From the NCBI GenBank assembly GCA_047967505.1, contig CM106540.1: a stretch of 64,000 bases of DNA; one strand, 5' to 3'. The translations under genes were made by a program, and so were the position numbers. Below the pieces are notes generated by a model. The model saw only the letters and a program-made list of their open reading frames with translations. It was not told where the DNA came from and searched no databases. How positions within the stretch are numbered: position 1 is the stretch's first letter; the number at the start of each line of letters is the position of its first letter. Positions 24,101 through 39,100 of this stretch are shown here, piece by piece. The stretch is from Dipteris shenzhenensis (lineage: Eukaryota > Polypodiophyta > Polypodiopsida > Gleicheniales).

Positions 24101-27100
24101 GGCATGCTGGCGAAGCTCTCTGGCAAATCACAGTCCACAATCGAGCATGAGAAAGATGGTTGCAAGGGTTTTGGTGCCATGTATCTAAATAGCATGCTTT
24201 TTTGACCAAATTTACATTGTGGTTCATGTTGCTTTTAATAGGTTAGAAAATTGGTTTTAATTACATTGACGTGCAACATCGCATCAATTGCAATTGATTT
24301 AAAAATTAATTTTTAATAGGTCATCCTACTAATAATCTACTACAACATATCAGGGCTTTAGTTATCTACACGTGCACTTATCAAAATCAATTCTTATGTA
24401 CATCTAGACAAAATCTATGATTTGACACAAAGACTTCAGGGTGGTTGTTTATAAGCTCCTTCTAATCGTAGCCCTTGTATTTATTTAGTTTGCTGTCTAA
24501 TTCTTTGTAATTTTCAAATTTGACTTTCAATTAGTCCAGACTCGACATAGCCGATAGAGTCATTTTATAGTTTATGTGCATAGCGAGCCCAAATTGGGAT
24601 TGAGGTGGGTTGTGTTTGTTTAGACAACAAGGATATCAACTGGACTTTCTCTTCGAGAGAGCAATATCTAAACATCCCCTCAAAAGGGTACTATCTGAAT
24701 CACGTCAGAATGGAGGTTGATATGTGCACGCTGTTTTCAAATATGTTCTACTCACTGTACATGTTCTAAATGTAAGGCCCAAAAGCAGCAAATATTTTGC
24801 CCAAAACACTCGTCAATTGCTCAAATGAAACTTTTCTTGTGATCCTGCTTTTAGGTGTGTCACGTGTAAGACTCTTTGGGACTGCATTTTTTCCTTTTAA
24901 AATAGAGAATTGTTTCCTACGCTCTTCTCTTAGACTAACTAAAAATTGAATGTGTAGGCTGAAATGAAAGCCAGGCGGGAGGCAGCTCAATGGCGTAAAC
25001 TAAGAGGTATTTTGTACTTGTGCCCAAATTGGAGAATCTTGGTTTGCAGAAGTATGCGCATAAGGAAATGCTTTTGCATATTGATTTGTGATGGAAAGAA
25101 ATAGCTCAATTTTGTGTACAAACAATACATAGACCCACATCCACACAAGTGCGTGCACACCTAGACCAATACTAGGCATCCACACATCCATGCACGCACA
25201 CTCGTCATTAGCAGCCGCAAAGCAATAGCACTGGTGGGGCTGCTAGTAGCTGGCCTTGTTTTGTGACAAAGGCATAGGATGCCTTTGTGGCTTTGAGGTA
25301 GGCGACTTGTCAACAAAAATTTTCTCATGATACGAGACTATCGATATGTAGCCTTCTTTGTTAGCAAGGCATTTGATGCCCTTGTAACTATGAGGCAGGT
25401 GACTTATCAATAACATGTTATCTAGTTGTCTTGCTATTGGGATCAGAGGAGCTTTTGGTCATCATGGCATAGTCTTGTATATGTTGGGGTGGCAAACCTT
25501 GATAACTATATTTTAGGTCTGGTGGTTAAGTTATGGAAGCTTGGAGGGACGGGGTTAGTTGACATGTGACGAGGTGATTGTGCATTTTAGTTCTGGCGCC
25601 TTTTCCTGTTTGGTGTCCGACAATTATGGCAATTTCTTCTTTGGAGATTCACAACCCACGGTGATGTACCAGCTTATGTAGTATATCCATGTAATGAGCT
25701 TCCACTCAGTGTGGGTGAGCTTAGTTCTTTTTATGAAGCTATGTGAGCTCGAACAAGACCCGTAGTTTGAGGAGACAGAGATGGTATTCTGTTTATCGTG
25801 AGATATATATCTTCTTTATTGCATAGTTGATTCTCTCCTTCAGTTCCGTTACTCGTCATTTTCTAGAATAGTTCTTCACATGCACATGAATCTACCTTGT
25901 TCTTACCATTGGTAAGAGTGCCATGATTGCAAATACGATCATGGAGTCTAGGCTTGAAGGTTCCACTTCGTTAGAAAAATTCAACGGCTTGAATTTTCTT
26001 GCGTGGATACTTGGAGTTTTGCTCTACCTAATGGACCGCTTGTGTTGGGTATTGAGAAGAAGCCCAGTAACAATCAAGGTACTGAGAGGATTCAGCTCTG
26101 GGAGACAAAGAACAGATGTGTGTTAGAGATACGCAGGAGAGCACTTGGCAGTGGTTACTATCTCCACTCGACTTCTGAAACCATGCAGCAGCATATTGGG
26201 TGACCATAGAGACAGTATACGGTTTGACCATGAAGAATTCAAAGATCATGCTGAAGCAAAACTTCTTTGGGCTATTCATGTCTAATGAAGGAACATTGGG
26301 TGAGCATCTGAACAGGAGGCGTCCTATTATGAAGCAATTGATAGACTTAGGAGTGAGAGTGGAGGAAGATGATTCCAAGGCTGTCCTTTGTCAAGCCTCC
26401 TTTGCAATATGGAGATACGTGCATAAGTCAAGATGTCAGCTTGGACGAGTTTCCACGCTGTTTGATGAAGAGTGACGACATCTGCATGCCATTCAAAGGT
26501 CAAGAGAGAGCATATCTCATTAAAAAGACTACCATTAGGAAGGCTAGAGGATCAAAGAAAGAAGAACGAGATATTTACAAGTGTCAGTATTGTGGGAAGA
26601 TTGGGCACAAGGAGTAATACTGTTTTAAGAAGAAGAGTGATGCAGAGAAGGTCATCCATGCAAATTGTGTGTTAGAAGAATTTGCAGGGGTTTGTATTGC
26701 GGTAGAAGGGCCTGCAACCATGGATGATGACTATGCTTTCTAGAAGTGTGTTTGCATAGTAGCTTATTTGGTAGTGTGTTGCTCTTCTTTGGCTGTAGCT
26801 TTGGTGTTTGGTAATACATTTTGTTCGACCTCTATCAATGGCAAGTTGGTGGTTGTGAGGGAACTTTTTGCGTGAGTGCTCATACTCTTGATGGGCTTTA
26901 TTTCGATTGTTTTGGGTGAAACTCTATTGGTGAGAGGCATACTCTATTTTTGCTGAGTGTTCACCATTGTTTTGAGAATAAGCCAGATAGACAGAGTGTC
27001 ATCTTTTGTTTACCCCTATCTTCAGTTTGAGGGGGATTTGTTGGGGTGGCAAACCTTGATAACTATGTTTTAGGACTTGTCGTTATGTCATGGAAGCTCG

Positions 27101-30100
27101 AAGGACACATGGTTAGAGATTTGAGGAGGTGATTGCGCATTTTAGATCTGGCATCTGTTTCTATTTGGTGTCCAATGTTTATGGCAATTCACAGCCCACA
27201 GTGATCTACCAGCTTATGGTGGGGCTTGTGGTCGTGTATTTCCATGTAATGAGATTTTACTCAGTGTGTGTCTGTTTAGGTCTTTTTATGAAGCTATTGA
27301 GCTCCTACAAGACCTGTAGGTTTGAGGACATGGAGATGGTGTTCCGTTTATCTTGAAATATATATTTGCTTTAGTGCTTTAGTTGAGTCTTTCCTTCAGC
27401 TCATGTTGCTCGTCATTTTTTAGAGTAGTTATGTACATGCACATAAATCTTACAGTGTATCCTCTTCAAGCAAGGCGAGATCTTTCCTTCCCACTTGTGG
27501 TAGCTGAGACAAAGGAGGCATACTAGGAATTGACAACAGTAGGGTCTCCCATTGCTCCTAGCAAGTTCTTGCTAAGGCTAATGTCTCTTGTCTTTGCCTT
27601 GAGACCAACAGAGTAATTGACCTTGTTAGCAGTTATCAGATGACATATCTGGACTAACAAATAGTCACTTTAAAATTTTGATAGTACTTGAGCTTTGCTA
27701 GGGCAGCTTGTCTATGTATTGGAGCTTTTTGGCCATCCACATGGCACCATCACGTCTTGTAGGGTTGTGGAAACCTTGATTTTTCTCTACAAAGGTCTAG
27801 GAAACATGGTGATGCATGGTTATATGATTGGCAAATGTACTTGATAGCATCACTTCTAAGAGGATGGGCGCTTAACACTTGGTGCAGTTTGACTTGAGGA
27901 AAAGCCTTCACATGGGTGGCTGATGTCTTCAACAAAGCCATTGGAGGAGAAGAAGATGCATGGACATCTTTGGGCTGCAGATTGTAGAAGTAAGCATAAG
28001 GGATAGTGATTGCTTGGTTTTATGTACTCCTAATGCCATTTTTGGACCACTTGGTGGTTATTCTTATATCTTAACATGAGCTAAACTCAGCTAGACTAGC
28101 TTGTTTATGTATTGGGCCAAGAAAATATTTTGGTCTATCGCGTGGCATTGCCACATCATCTAGTGTTGTACTGCTTTGGCTTAAACTTGTTGTGTCCCGT
28201 ACATTAAAAAAGGTGCTCTGTTCTATTAGTTTGGATTAGTATTTGGCTACAAGATTTCTGGTATGAGCTCCTTACTTGTGCTTGAAGTTCTGGTCTCCAG
28301 CCTCTTCAGTGATTGCATCACTTAAGAGGTCCTTAGTCTTTTTTCCAAAAAAAAAGAGCTCCTTAGAGTTGTCTTTGTGATGGTAAAAAATCAGATTCTA
28401 AGAGAGACTTGTTTAGCAAAAAGTATGTATATGTACATGGAAGCTGAGTTCATCTGCTTCTTTTAAATCTTGATGCCACATCTATTTCCTTTTCAAACTC
28501 TTACTTCATGTGATTTCAAACTTTTGCACTTAACCAACTGTTAGACCTTCACATTGGGTTTGTATTTTCTACAGGAGAACCTTTGCCAGGTGATGACTTA
28601 TTACTTGAGGCTCCAAAAGTACCTGCTCGAGATGAATGGATGACTGCACTCCCTCCTGAAAGACAGGTAGAGATTGCTTTTTCTTTCTTCTCTTCTTGCT
28701 CGAATGAGTCCAAAAGCATAGGATTAGGTTGAAAACTGTTTTGAAACTCTCCTACCTACTCTCTCCTATAATAGCTGTTGAGAAAACATAGGAATAAGTT
28801 GAAAATATGTTTTGGAATTCTCCTAGCTAGTGTCTCCTTCTAGCTTTTTACAAATGTCAAAGTATTACCATTTAGATTGACATCCATTTGATCGATTACG
28901 TCTATTTGTTTTTAAGGTCCTGTGGAGTATACTTAGAAGCTTGAGTTAAGGCAGTAATTGAAAACTTTGATTGAATCTATTGTAGTTTATGCTGAACTAT
29001 GTTATGGTTTGGTTTTCCCTTAGAATTTGATAATTATACAAACTCTGCCTGCCTTTGGATTGACAAAGTAGACATATTCATGCACTTAAATCTTTGCTTA
29101 GGTGACTTGCACATTACTATGTCTACTAAGATGTGCTATTGTGTATAGCAACTGAACAGCCTTTTAAGTGTTAGCACCTAGCCCTGGGATGGCCTTGTAG
29201 GCCAGTTAGGATTCAGTCAACCCTCATGTCGACTTCATTAGTCAACTCTTGTGGTTGACTTTGGGGCCTATATTGCATAGTTACCAGGGAATGGCGTTCG
29301 GTCTTCCTGGAATGTGGGAACGCCGTTCCCAGGTGTATGGTAGTGCGGGAACGATTGGAATGCTTGGGAATGTTCCGAGAAGTGGAAATGCTTGGGAAAC
29401 GTTCCCAAACATTCCGGGAATGTGGCAAGAATGTCCGGGCTGGGTCTCTAGCGTTCCGGGTTTAGGGCTGTGTGGGAACGCCGTTTTGGCGCCGACAGGG
29501 GGCTTTAAGCCCTCTGCAATCACTCTCCACCCCCTTCCACTCAGCCACTGAGCCCCCTCTCTAAGCTCTCGGGCCTCAAGGCTCAGCCCCTTCCACTCCC
29601 TTCTAAGCTCTCTCCTCACCCACTCAGCCCCTTCCTCTCCTCTCAGCCCCTGCTGAGTGCTCTCCATCTCCTTTCTCAGCCCGTTCTCTCCATCTCCTCA
29701 CCCACTCAGCCCCTTCCTACCCTCTCAATGGCTCCTCCAAGAGGCATTGACCCGGATTAGAAATCTGAGTGTGGAATGAGGTGGATGACATCGCCAAGTA
29801 CCCCAATGCGAAAGGAGGAGCATACAAGTGGTTTTGCGTTGATGTATATTTCAGTTTTCTAAGTATATTGTGTCTATAAAAGTCTAAAGCTGAAATGGAA
29901 AGCTTAGAGCTGCTACATCTAGTTATTCTTAGCATATTTTGGTATGTTTCCATGTGATTTGATGACATGCCACATGACGTGGCGTTCCCGTTCCCATTCT
30001 CCCGTTCCCTCTTCCCGATACGTTCCCGTTCTAACCCCCCATGTTCCCGAAATGTTCCCGTTCCCTGGCCACCACTTGTACTTTCTCATTATCCATGTGC

Positions 30101-33100
30101 AAGTACTTCATTTTCCTCAGCTAGTTCTTGCTCCTTTGCATGCCACTAGCATTCCATTGCTCCCTGCACCCAACAGTGGTAATCAGTCATACCTGCCACC
30201 CCCGTGCATTTGCTGCCCATTGCTGCAATTCCAGATTCGGCTTGGGAGCTGTGGTCCAGTGCAAGTCTTTGTTGCTCCAGGCTGCACTTGCGCCTACATA
30301 TCAGCGTGGAAGGTCTGTTGTACAAGTTTGAGGACTTCTCCGTCAGATTGGTCACCTCATCCATGCATTTGTCATACACACCGTACGGATCAACGCCGTA
30401 AACATCGTACAAATCTATGTTGCATCAGTGTTCCGTACAGATTTGCATACGCACAAGCATTGACAGCACCGTCGGTACATCAATCGCACAACTTTCAAAA
30501 ATTGTTCATACATGCATCGTATAGTTTGCAAATAGTCTGCACAGTGTGCAGAACTCATATGTACAGCATTAGCAATTAGCCGTACAATTCGTCCACACAA
30601 CCCCGAATTTCATTAGTACAGATTGTGCCCGTATGTCTTGCCAATTGTTCGTACACCGTACATATGTCAGTTGCGCTTGCATACTCAGATTTGCAGGCTT
30701 GCATCAGAATTCGGGCCTTTTGTTACATTTGAGTGACATTTGCTACTTCGGTTACATTTTGGGGTTCTGGTAGGTATTTGCCCTTTTTTGGCTCAATTTC
30801 ATCTCTCCGAAATTGGTGCTTTTGGATCTATTGCAAGCAGATTGCAGGCTACTTTCAGATATGCAGGTTATTTTATCACATTTGGTTGCTTTGATATGAA
30901 ATTGAAGGTTTTTCAGTGACATTGGCAAGAAATTGCAGCAGATTTGGTCACATTTGCAATATTGCAGCTTTTCCGACATTTGCTCTCTATTTCTAATTTT
31001 TCCCTTTCAGACAATTCAATGAGCTGGCTGCTCAAGAGTAGATTGCAAAGATGCAAATGTCAAGTCCAAAAAATAATAACAATGCTCTGCAAGTGTAATG
31101 CTCTCAAACATTGAGCAAAAATACAAAAGGCTGATCCCAATGTTGTCAATGAGCTGTCTTGCAAAATCCTGTCCAAGAGAACACTAGCCTACAAAAGTGA
31201 CCAGCCCAATCAAAGGGCAAATGCCTGCAAATCTGTCCAATGCAAATCTAAGCACAATGTACCCACAAATAGTGGTTAAATGTCTTTGCAAAGCAAATTC
31301 TGGGGCACAAAAGCCAAGTGGAGTGCACAGTTGGCAAAAGCCCCAAAATGTGAAGGCAAAGTATCCAAATCAAAGGGCAAATGCAAATAAAGGCCAATTT
31401 GAGCAAAGATCACTGCAAATATCAGCAAATCTTGCAAAAGCTTCATTGTAGCCTTGAGGCTTTGACATTTGTAGGGCACTTTTTTCTTGGGGAATTTTCA
31501 TTTGCAATGGCAAACCATGAGTCATTTGGAATTCTTGCCGCTGAGGGAAGACTCGATAATACCAACTGTCCCATGTGGTCATACTTGGTGCACCACCTGT
31601 TATCTAGGAACTGTTGGGGAATTGTATATGGACCAGTCTCTCTACAGAGGCACGTGCTGCCACCGTAGCCACTATAAGTGGTGCTATGGCTACCACGCCA
31701 GTTTTGGTTCATCTACCTCAGTGCCATACACGAAATGGGCAGGTGCATGCTAAGGGGAAGTGTCGCCCAATAAATTTTGGTTGGATGTTGTTATGTGTGC
31801 CAACTATATCCTCAACCGAGCATCCACACGAGCATTGAAAACCATGACCCCTTATGAAGCATGGACAGGCCGGAAGCTTGTAATTTCTCACATGCGGGTG
31901 ATTGGATCTCTCGCATATGCACATGTATCCCCTCAGCTGAGGCATACGCTTGATGATAAGGCCATCAAATACATTTTCATTCATACAACTCACAAAGCAA
32001 AGGATACAGGTTGTTTCAGCCTAGCACAGGCAAGGTCATTGTCAGTTGAGACATGTTTTTTTCTTAGCATGTCCCTTTACCTTAGCTGGACTGTAAAAGC
32101 CACTCTTTATGTCTGCTCATCATTGGGCCAGACACGCAAAAGTTGCAGATTTCAAGGCAGATTTGCAGAAATCATTTGCAATGTGAGATATGGGTAGGTT
32201 GCACTACTATTTGGGCATCTAGTTTGCCAATGTTGAGGGGGTCATAATGATGAGTCAATTCAAATGTATTGGACAACTCTTGTAGTGCTTCCAATCTGCT
32301 GATTGCAAGCCGGATTCTACTCCACTGGAACCTGTCTTCCGTTTCTCTCGAAGATGGGAATGCCCCATCTGATGCCACTCTATCAACAGGTTGTGGGCTG
32401 CCTTATTTACTTAGTCATACCCGGCCTGATTTGCAGTATGCCATTTTCCATTTAAGCAGGTACATGCAAAAGCCCAGCATGCAGCATTGGCAGTCAGTGA
32501 AGAGAGCCTTCTGTTACTTGAAGGCCATGCAACATTCAGGACTGTTCTATAGTACTTAGTCTTCATTGGATTCGCATGCATTCACGGATAGTGATTGGGC
32601 AAGTTGTTACGACTCACAGTGGCAATTATTTCATGCTTAGCTCTTCATGTATTTCTTGGTCTAGCAAGAAGCAGCCTAGAGTTGCTACTTCGAGTTGTTA
32701 AGCTGAGTACATGGCAGCCTTCACAGCCATTTGTAGAGTATGTTTGGCTTCGTAAGTTACTTGCAGATCTTGATGTCCGCCAGCCCTTCTCTACCATGGT
32801 CTACACTGACAACTAGAGTGCTTTGGCCTTTGCACATAATCCTATCTTTCATGCGCATACCAAGCACTTTGAGGTGCACTATCATTATACTCGAGAGCGC
32901 CTGTCAGCTGGAGAATAACAGTTGTCCTATGTTCCCATAGAGGATAACTTGATCTCTTCACAAATACCCAAGTGTGAGGCTTTTTGACATGCCTTCACTT
33001 GGCACCATTTATTATGTGATGTTGGTCTCCGTGTACTCTCATAGGTTAGTATATCCATCTTGGACAAATTGATATAATTTCCAGGTATACCTAAGATATA

Positions 33101-36100
33101 TCGAAGATACTTAAAGCATACCATGGAGGGGGGTTGTTAGCACCTAGCCTTGGTATGGCCTTGTGGTCAGTTAGGATCCAGTTAACTCTCAGGTTGACTT
33201 CATTGGTTAACTCTTGTGGTTGACTTTGGGGCCTATATTGGCCACCACTTGTACTTTCTCATTATCCATTTGCAAGTACTTCGTTTTTCTCAGCTGCTGC
33301 TTGCTTCTTTGCATTCCACTTGCATTGTATTGCTTCCGCGCTCAACAGTAAGCTCATATGCACATGAATTCACTATATGGAACAGGCTGAAGAGCCCTAG
33401 AATTCAATCTTTAAAAAAAAAAAAGAACCGTCTATTAGAAGCTTTGAGAAAACACAATTTCAGCAATCTATTAGGTGATGAAATGAAATGACGAATGCTA
33501 GTCGTCCTATAGCTTGCCTCTCAAGGTACCAGCTCACTGCCAGAGTACCTTGGAAGCGGGCGCTAACAACAAAGGGGGAGGGATATACAATTAGCGGTTA
33601 ACTTGATCTCTGAAAATATGATGCAGGCCAAGCCTTGCAAAAGCACACACACCCTTCGCTAGTCTAAGATTCTTTAAGTCTTTGTACCTTGCTCCCATAT
33701 GGCATGCAAAGTATAGATGATAACGTACCAAATACCGATGCGTGTGGCCATAGGTCAGGTTTGCTGCACTCCCATGACAAGGTTGCATTGGGCTACCTAG
33801 ATGTGCCAGGCTGTGATGCTAGAAATCGTCTCCCAAACGATGACCTCCGGCGAAGGGCTTCAGGCACCAATGAGTCAGAGAGAACGTTTCAAGGTTGCCT
33901 GAATAACGGCGAAGGCATCTCGGTGAAGAAAGTGCGTCTTTGCAAAGTCACCATCCCCTAGCTAAGATCATAAGAGAGCCAGACCAGATCCTCTTGGTAG
34001 AAGGATAGCCCCACAAGCAGTGTGCTATCAACAACAACGGCTCTCTGCATCTATACTAGCCATGGGGCATTGGGAAGGCCAACAACTAGAAAAATTAGAA
34101 ATCTTCATTAGTTGGGTCCAGAATCTAGTAATGACATCAGTGGGGATTTGCTATTCCACCTAGTGGCGCTTTGTGGATGGGCTTCAAGCTGAGGCCTCTA
34201 ACTGTAGTCGTTTGCCAATTTGAGTGGTGAACGAAAACAACACTACTTTCGCTATCTTGTTTGAGCTTCCTATATGGCCAAAACTGAGAGGGAAAGAATG
34301 ATGGAGAAGTACAACGGGGAGAGAGTGAGAGAGAGGTGACACAAAAGATGCGGGTGTGAAGTGATGAGCCACACCACAAACTCATAAGTTTTATTAGGAT
34401 TAGGTTTTTCACCCTATGACTGTCGTCTTAAGACAGTCATAGGTGTCATATCTTTAATAAAGGGGTGGCAATGTGCCTTTACCCCAACAACCTCCCACCT
34501 AAAGGCCAATGTGCCTAAAGGGGAGAAAAGAATAAAAATTACAGCAATATACAGTTACTGTATACAAGACCATAAAATAAGAATGGTCTCATTCTAATCC
34601 CATGATGTGGCGGCAATGTGCAAACCGCTTTGTAGGCAAGCTCTTAGTGAGCAAATCTGCAGGATTATCATCAGTATGCACCTTCACAAGCTCAAGTCGC
34701 TTGTCTTCCAGTACCTCCCTGATGAAATGATATTTCACATCTATGTGCTTGGTCTTTTGATGAAAGACCGGATTCTTTGCCAACATGATAGCACTCTGAC
34801 TATCACAATGCAAAACTGGCATATCTCCTGTAATGCCCAAATCTCCCACCAGCCGAGTAAGCCATAGTGCTTCCTTGCAAGCCTCAGTGGCTGCAACATA
34901 TTCAGCTTCAGTAGTTGACAGTGCAACGCATTTCTGCGACCGAGACACCCATGATATAGCACCTCTTGCAAATGTGAAAATATAACCGGTAGTAGAGTTC
35001 CGGTTATCTGCATTCCCTGCATAGTCTGAATCTGTAAAACCATGCACCAATGCATCTTGCCTACCATAGCATATGCACAAGTCTTTGGTACCTTTGAGAT
35101 ACCTCAAGACACCTTTCACTGCTTCCCAGTGCCGCTTGCCTGGATTTGCCATATACCTGCTGATGACTCCCACCGCAAAAGCAATATCCGGACGAGTGGT
35201 AACCATGGCATACATCAAAGAACCAACTGCAGATGCATACGGAACCTTGGCCATTTCAGCCTTATCATCATCTGATCTGGGGCTGTCCTTACTGCTGAGT
35301 TTTAAATGTGGAGGCAACGGGGTACTAATAGACTTCCCCCCCTCCATTTTAAACCTCTGCAGTACTTTGTCAATGTACTCCTTCTGTGACAGAAACAAAA
35401 GTCCCTGGGACCTGTCACGAGTAATCCGCATGCCAAGAATATGGTTTGCATCACCCAAGTCTTTCATGTCAAAAGACTTATGCAGTTGTTTCTTCAAAGC
35501 ACTAATCTCATGCTGAGATTTACTGGCAATTAGCATGTCATCCACATATAGAATGAGTAGCATCAAACTGCCATCCTTTGCCCGTTTGGTGTACAAGCAA
35601 TGATCGGTCTCACACCTATGATACCCTTGGGACTGCATGAAGGCATCAAACTTCTTGTACCATTCTCTTGGTGCCTGCTTGAGTCCATACAAGCTCCTCT
35701 TGAGCTTACACACAAGCTGCTCTTTCCCTTTAACAGCATATCCCTCTGGCTGACTCATATAGATCTCATCATGGAGATCTCCGTGAAGAAAAGCAGTCTT
35801 CACATCCATCTGACATAAATCCATGTCCTCATGAGCAACAAGAGCTAACACTGCTCTCAAAGTAGTCATCTTGACTACAGGGGAAAAGATCTCATCAAAG
35901 TCAATGCCTTTCTCCTGCTTAAATCCCTTGGCAACCAATCTGGGCTTATACCTCGGTAAAGCATTTGAATCCACTTTGACTTTGTAAACCCACTTGCATG
36001 GCAAAACCTTTCTGCCTGCAGGTAGCTGCACCAAGTCCCATGTGTCATTTTGAAGTAGGGAGTGCATTTCTGACTGCATGGCTTTCTCCCACTTCCTTTT

Positions 36101-39100
36101 CTCTGTTCTTCCCATAGCTTCCTTGCAGCTGGAAGGCTCACCACAATCTGTCAGCATAATAAAATCAGCCACATTATTGGCTCCTGGAACAAACCTGTCA
36201 GGAGGCCGTTGTACACGGGTGCTCCTCCTAACAAAATGATCCGGATTAGGCTGCTGTCTAGCCTGTTCGTCATGCATGACGGGTGGCTGTACCACCATAT
36301 CTGGCTGTTCTACAGCCCCATTTGCTGGCATATTCAGTGGTGCATCATTGGCAAAATTATCTGGCTGATTTTCAGCCTGTATACCCTCTTGAACAGGGTT
36401 ATCTGCAGCAGCCTGCTGCTGCATATAAATGGGCATTCTTTGCTGTCCGACATCATCATAAATAACCCTCTTGTATTCCACAGGTTGCACGGGTTCTTTG
36501 TGTACACTATCCTCTTTAAAGATGACATCATTGCTGCGTATAATCTTCCGTTTAACGGGATCCCATAACCTGTACCCCATTTCACCTTCGTCACCATAAC
36601 CCATAAATATGCATCTGGAAGACTTTGGCTCCAGTTTGGTGCGCAGTTCTTTGCGTATATGAGCAAAGCACTCGCAGCCAAACACACGTAAGTGCTTATA
36701 TGAAGGTGGCTTGCCAGACCACACCTCCTCTGGCACTTTCAACTCCAAAGCCTTGTTCGGCGACCTGTTAATTATGTGAACTGCTGTTTGCACGGCTTCT
36801 GCCCAAAAGCCATGGGGCAATGCAGCATAAGACAACATACATCGAACCTTCTCCTGAATAGTTCGATTCATCCGCTCACTTACACCATTTTGAGATGCAT
36901 TATGAGGGGCTGTGAGTTCCTGTTTATTGCCCTTAGCTTCGCAAAACTGTACAAAAGCATTTGACACATACTCACCCCCATTATCGGATCTGAGGCATTT
37001 CAGCCTGCGACCTGTCCGATTCTCAACCTGAGCGACAAACTTCTTGAAAGCATCTAAGGCATCGCTCTTATGCTTCAAGAAATAGACCCACACTTTGCGT
37101 GTGGCATCATCAATAAAAGTAATGAAATACTTTGCACCCCCTAGTGATAGCTGTGGCATCTCACACAAATCAGTGTGCACTAGATCAAGCGGTGCTCTAT
37201 TTTGGGGAGTTCTCCTCTTATGAGGAGTCATAGAATGCTTGCCAAATATGCAATGATCACAAGTAGGCAAATCTGAAAATGAAAGAGACGGCAGATAACC
37301 CAAACGTGACAGTTCTTGCATTCCTTTAACGGACATGTGTCCCAACCGGGTATGCCACAATGAAATCTTTGGCAGCTCGGTTATGGCAACAACATGCTTA
37401 CCTACACTGGAAACATAAAGAGGGTACAAGGTATCACTCTTATAACCCTCAGCCACTACAACCTGGCCATCAGTAATCACCCATTTGGAATCCCCAAATG
37501 TGGTGTGGTAACCACTGTCATCCAACAAGCCAGTGCTAATCAGATTTTTCTTGATTTGCGGCACATGGCGAACACCATCAAGCATAAATATGCGTCCATC
37601 AGGGAATACTATCTGTATACTGCCAATCCCTGCAATCTGACATGCATAGTTGTTCCCAAGGTGAACAACTCCATGAGTACCTTTGTAGGAAGTAAACCAC
37701 TCCCTATGAGGAGTAACATGAAAAGAAGCACCTGAATCCAAGAGCCAGGTGTGCATGTCATGGCCATCAATAATCAATGTATGTGCAATTACAGCAGAAG
37801 AGCATAAAACATCATGTCTGTCACTGTCACTGTCCTCTGCTGCAACATTCACTGCATCCAGGTCATCTACCTTGGCCTTGCCTTTGCCTTTGCTTCCACT
37901 GCCTGCATCCTTTGCCTCAGCCTTCTTGGCTTTCTGATCCCGTATAAACTTGAAGCACTTAGACTTCACATGTCCCTTCTTGCCACAATAAAAGCATTCA
38001 ATATCCTTTTTGCCACGGGACTGACTGCGGGATTTGGACTTACCAGCAGATCTCCCCTTCTGCTGAGTCCTGCCTCTTTCCTGTACCTGCAAAGCATTTG
38101 AAGACTTGCTGCCCGCATTATTTTTTCTGCTCATCTCCTCCATAAGGAGAGAGCTCTCTACATCAGCATATATAAGAGTGACATTTGAATTAGACAGGGT
38201 GGTCTTGAAAGTGTCCCAACTCTCAGGGAGGGTACACAACAAGAAAGTAGCCTTGAACTCCTCATCAAGGTTCAACCCCTGTGCAATCAGCTGTGTAAAG
38301 ATGGCATTGAACTCACTCAAGTGTGAGGTCATAGCTGTACCTTCCTTCATGCGAAGATCAACCAGCTTCTTCAACCAATAAACCTTACTGGCTGAACTCT
38401 TTTGGGCATACAACTCTGCTAGCCTCTGCCATAGGCCATAAGAGGTCTTTTCAGCCTGAACATTGAACACAAGAGAATCACTGAGAGTAAGCATGATAGC
38501 AGCCCTCGCGGACAAATCTAGCTCCTCCCACTCATCATTTGACATCCCAGATGGCTTGACACCCTTCACCCTTATGGGCTTAGAAATCTTCTTTAGCAGA
38601 AGTACATTCAAACACTGTTCTGCCCATAATGCATAATTGTGTCCCCTTCCAATTTCTTTACGTTCAGAATTGATGATTCACTTCCCCCTGATGCCATATC
38701 AGATAAGGAAAGTACCTGACTCCCTGTAAGTCAAAAAGGACTGAATAAAATTCTGATTTCTCAGAAAAAACCTGCTCTATCAAGAGCCAGGAGCACTCAC
38801 AATAGTGCTGTTTTTACTGTCAAAAAAAAATCTGCAGCAAAACAGAAAAAATTTCCCTCCAGTTACTGTACCTTCTGACACACTGTACCGTGCTCAAATA
38901 GGCATAAAACAGTAATTTCAGAATGCTGCAGCTGTTCCACAAGTGCTTTAACAGTGCATCATCAGCTGACGAAGCACAAAACACTGCTGTCTTGATCACT
39001 TCTCCCACCTCAGATGAGGTATTGCACTGATTTCATATGCATAAACCACTTGTCATACACTGTTTTGTTCACTGAAAAGAGGCTCCAGACACTTCAGCCT

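Larger units (their letters stand above)
5620..24957 (+). other. giant intron 7 (19.3 kb) filled with transposons
   Basis: Bounded by the donor GTACAAG and acceptor GTGTAG that join exons 7 and 8 in frame. It contains at least eight separate retrotransposon-derived segments, on both strands, plus about 1.7 kb of unassigned sequence before exon 8. Plant introns are usually below 1 kb, so this one grew by repeated insertion. Confidence 0.8.
29169..33347 (+). mobile_element. decayed copia element with a disrupted 5' LTR
   Basis: LTRs start TGTTAGCACCTAGCC and end CAACA. The right one is 33135-33347 (213 bp). The left one is split into 29169-29275 and 30068-30175 by a later insertion. Flanks are TTAAG and GTAAG (4 of 5). 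A degenerate primer site follows at 30177, and the purine tract ATGGAGGGGGG precedes the 3' LTR. Interior pieces: gag start near 31507 (LDNTNCPMWSYLVHHLL), integrase end near 31760-31990 (KFWLDVVMCANYILNRAS), RT end near 32380-32560 (RPDLQYAIFHLSRYM) and RNase H to about 33040. Most of integrase and RT is deleted. Confidence 0.85.

Noticed and set aside
29944-30579. A 211-codon + strand frame across the hAT end, copia LTR and leader
   Set aside because: It crosses the junction of three unrelated sequences and has no domain.
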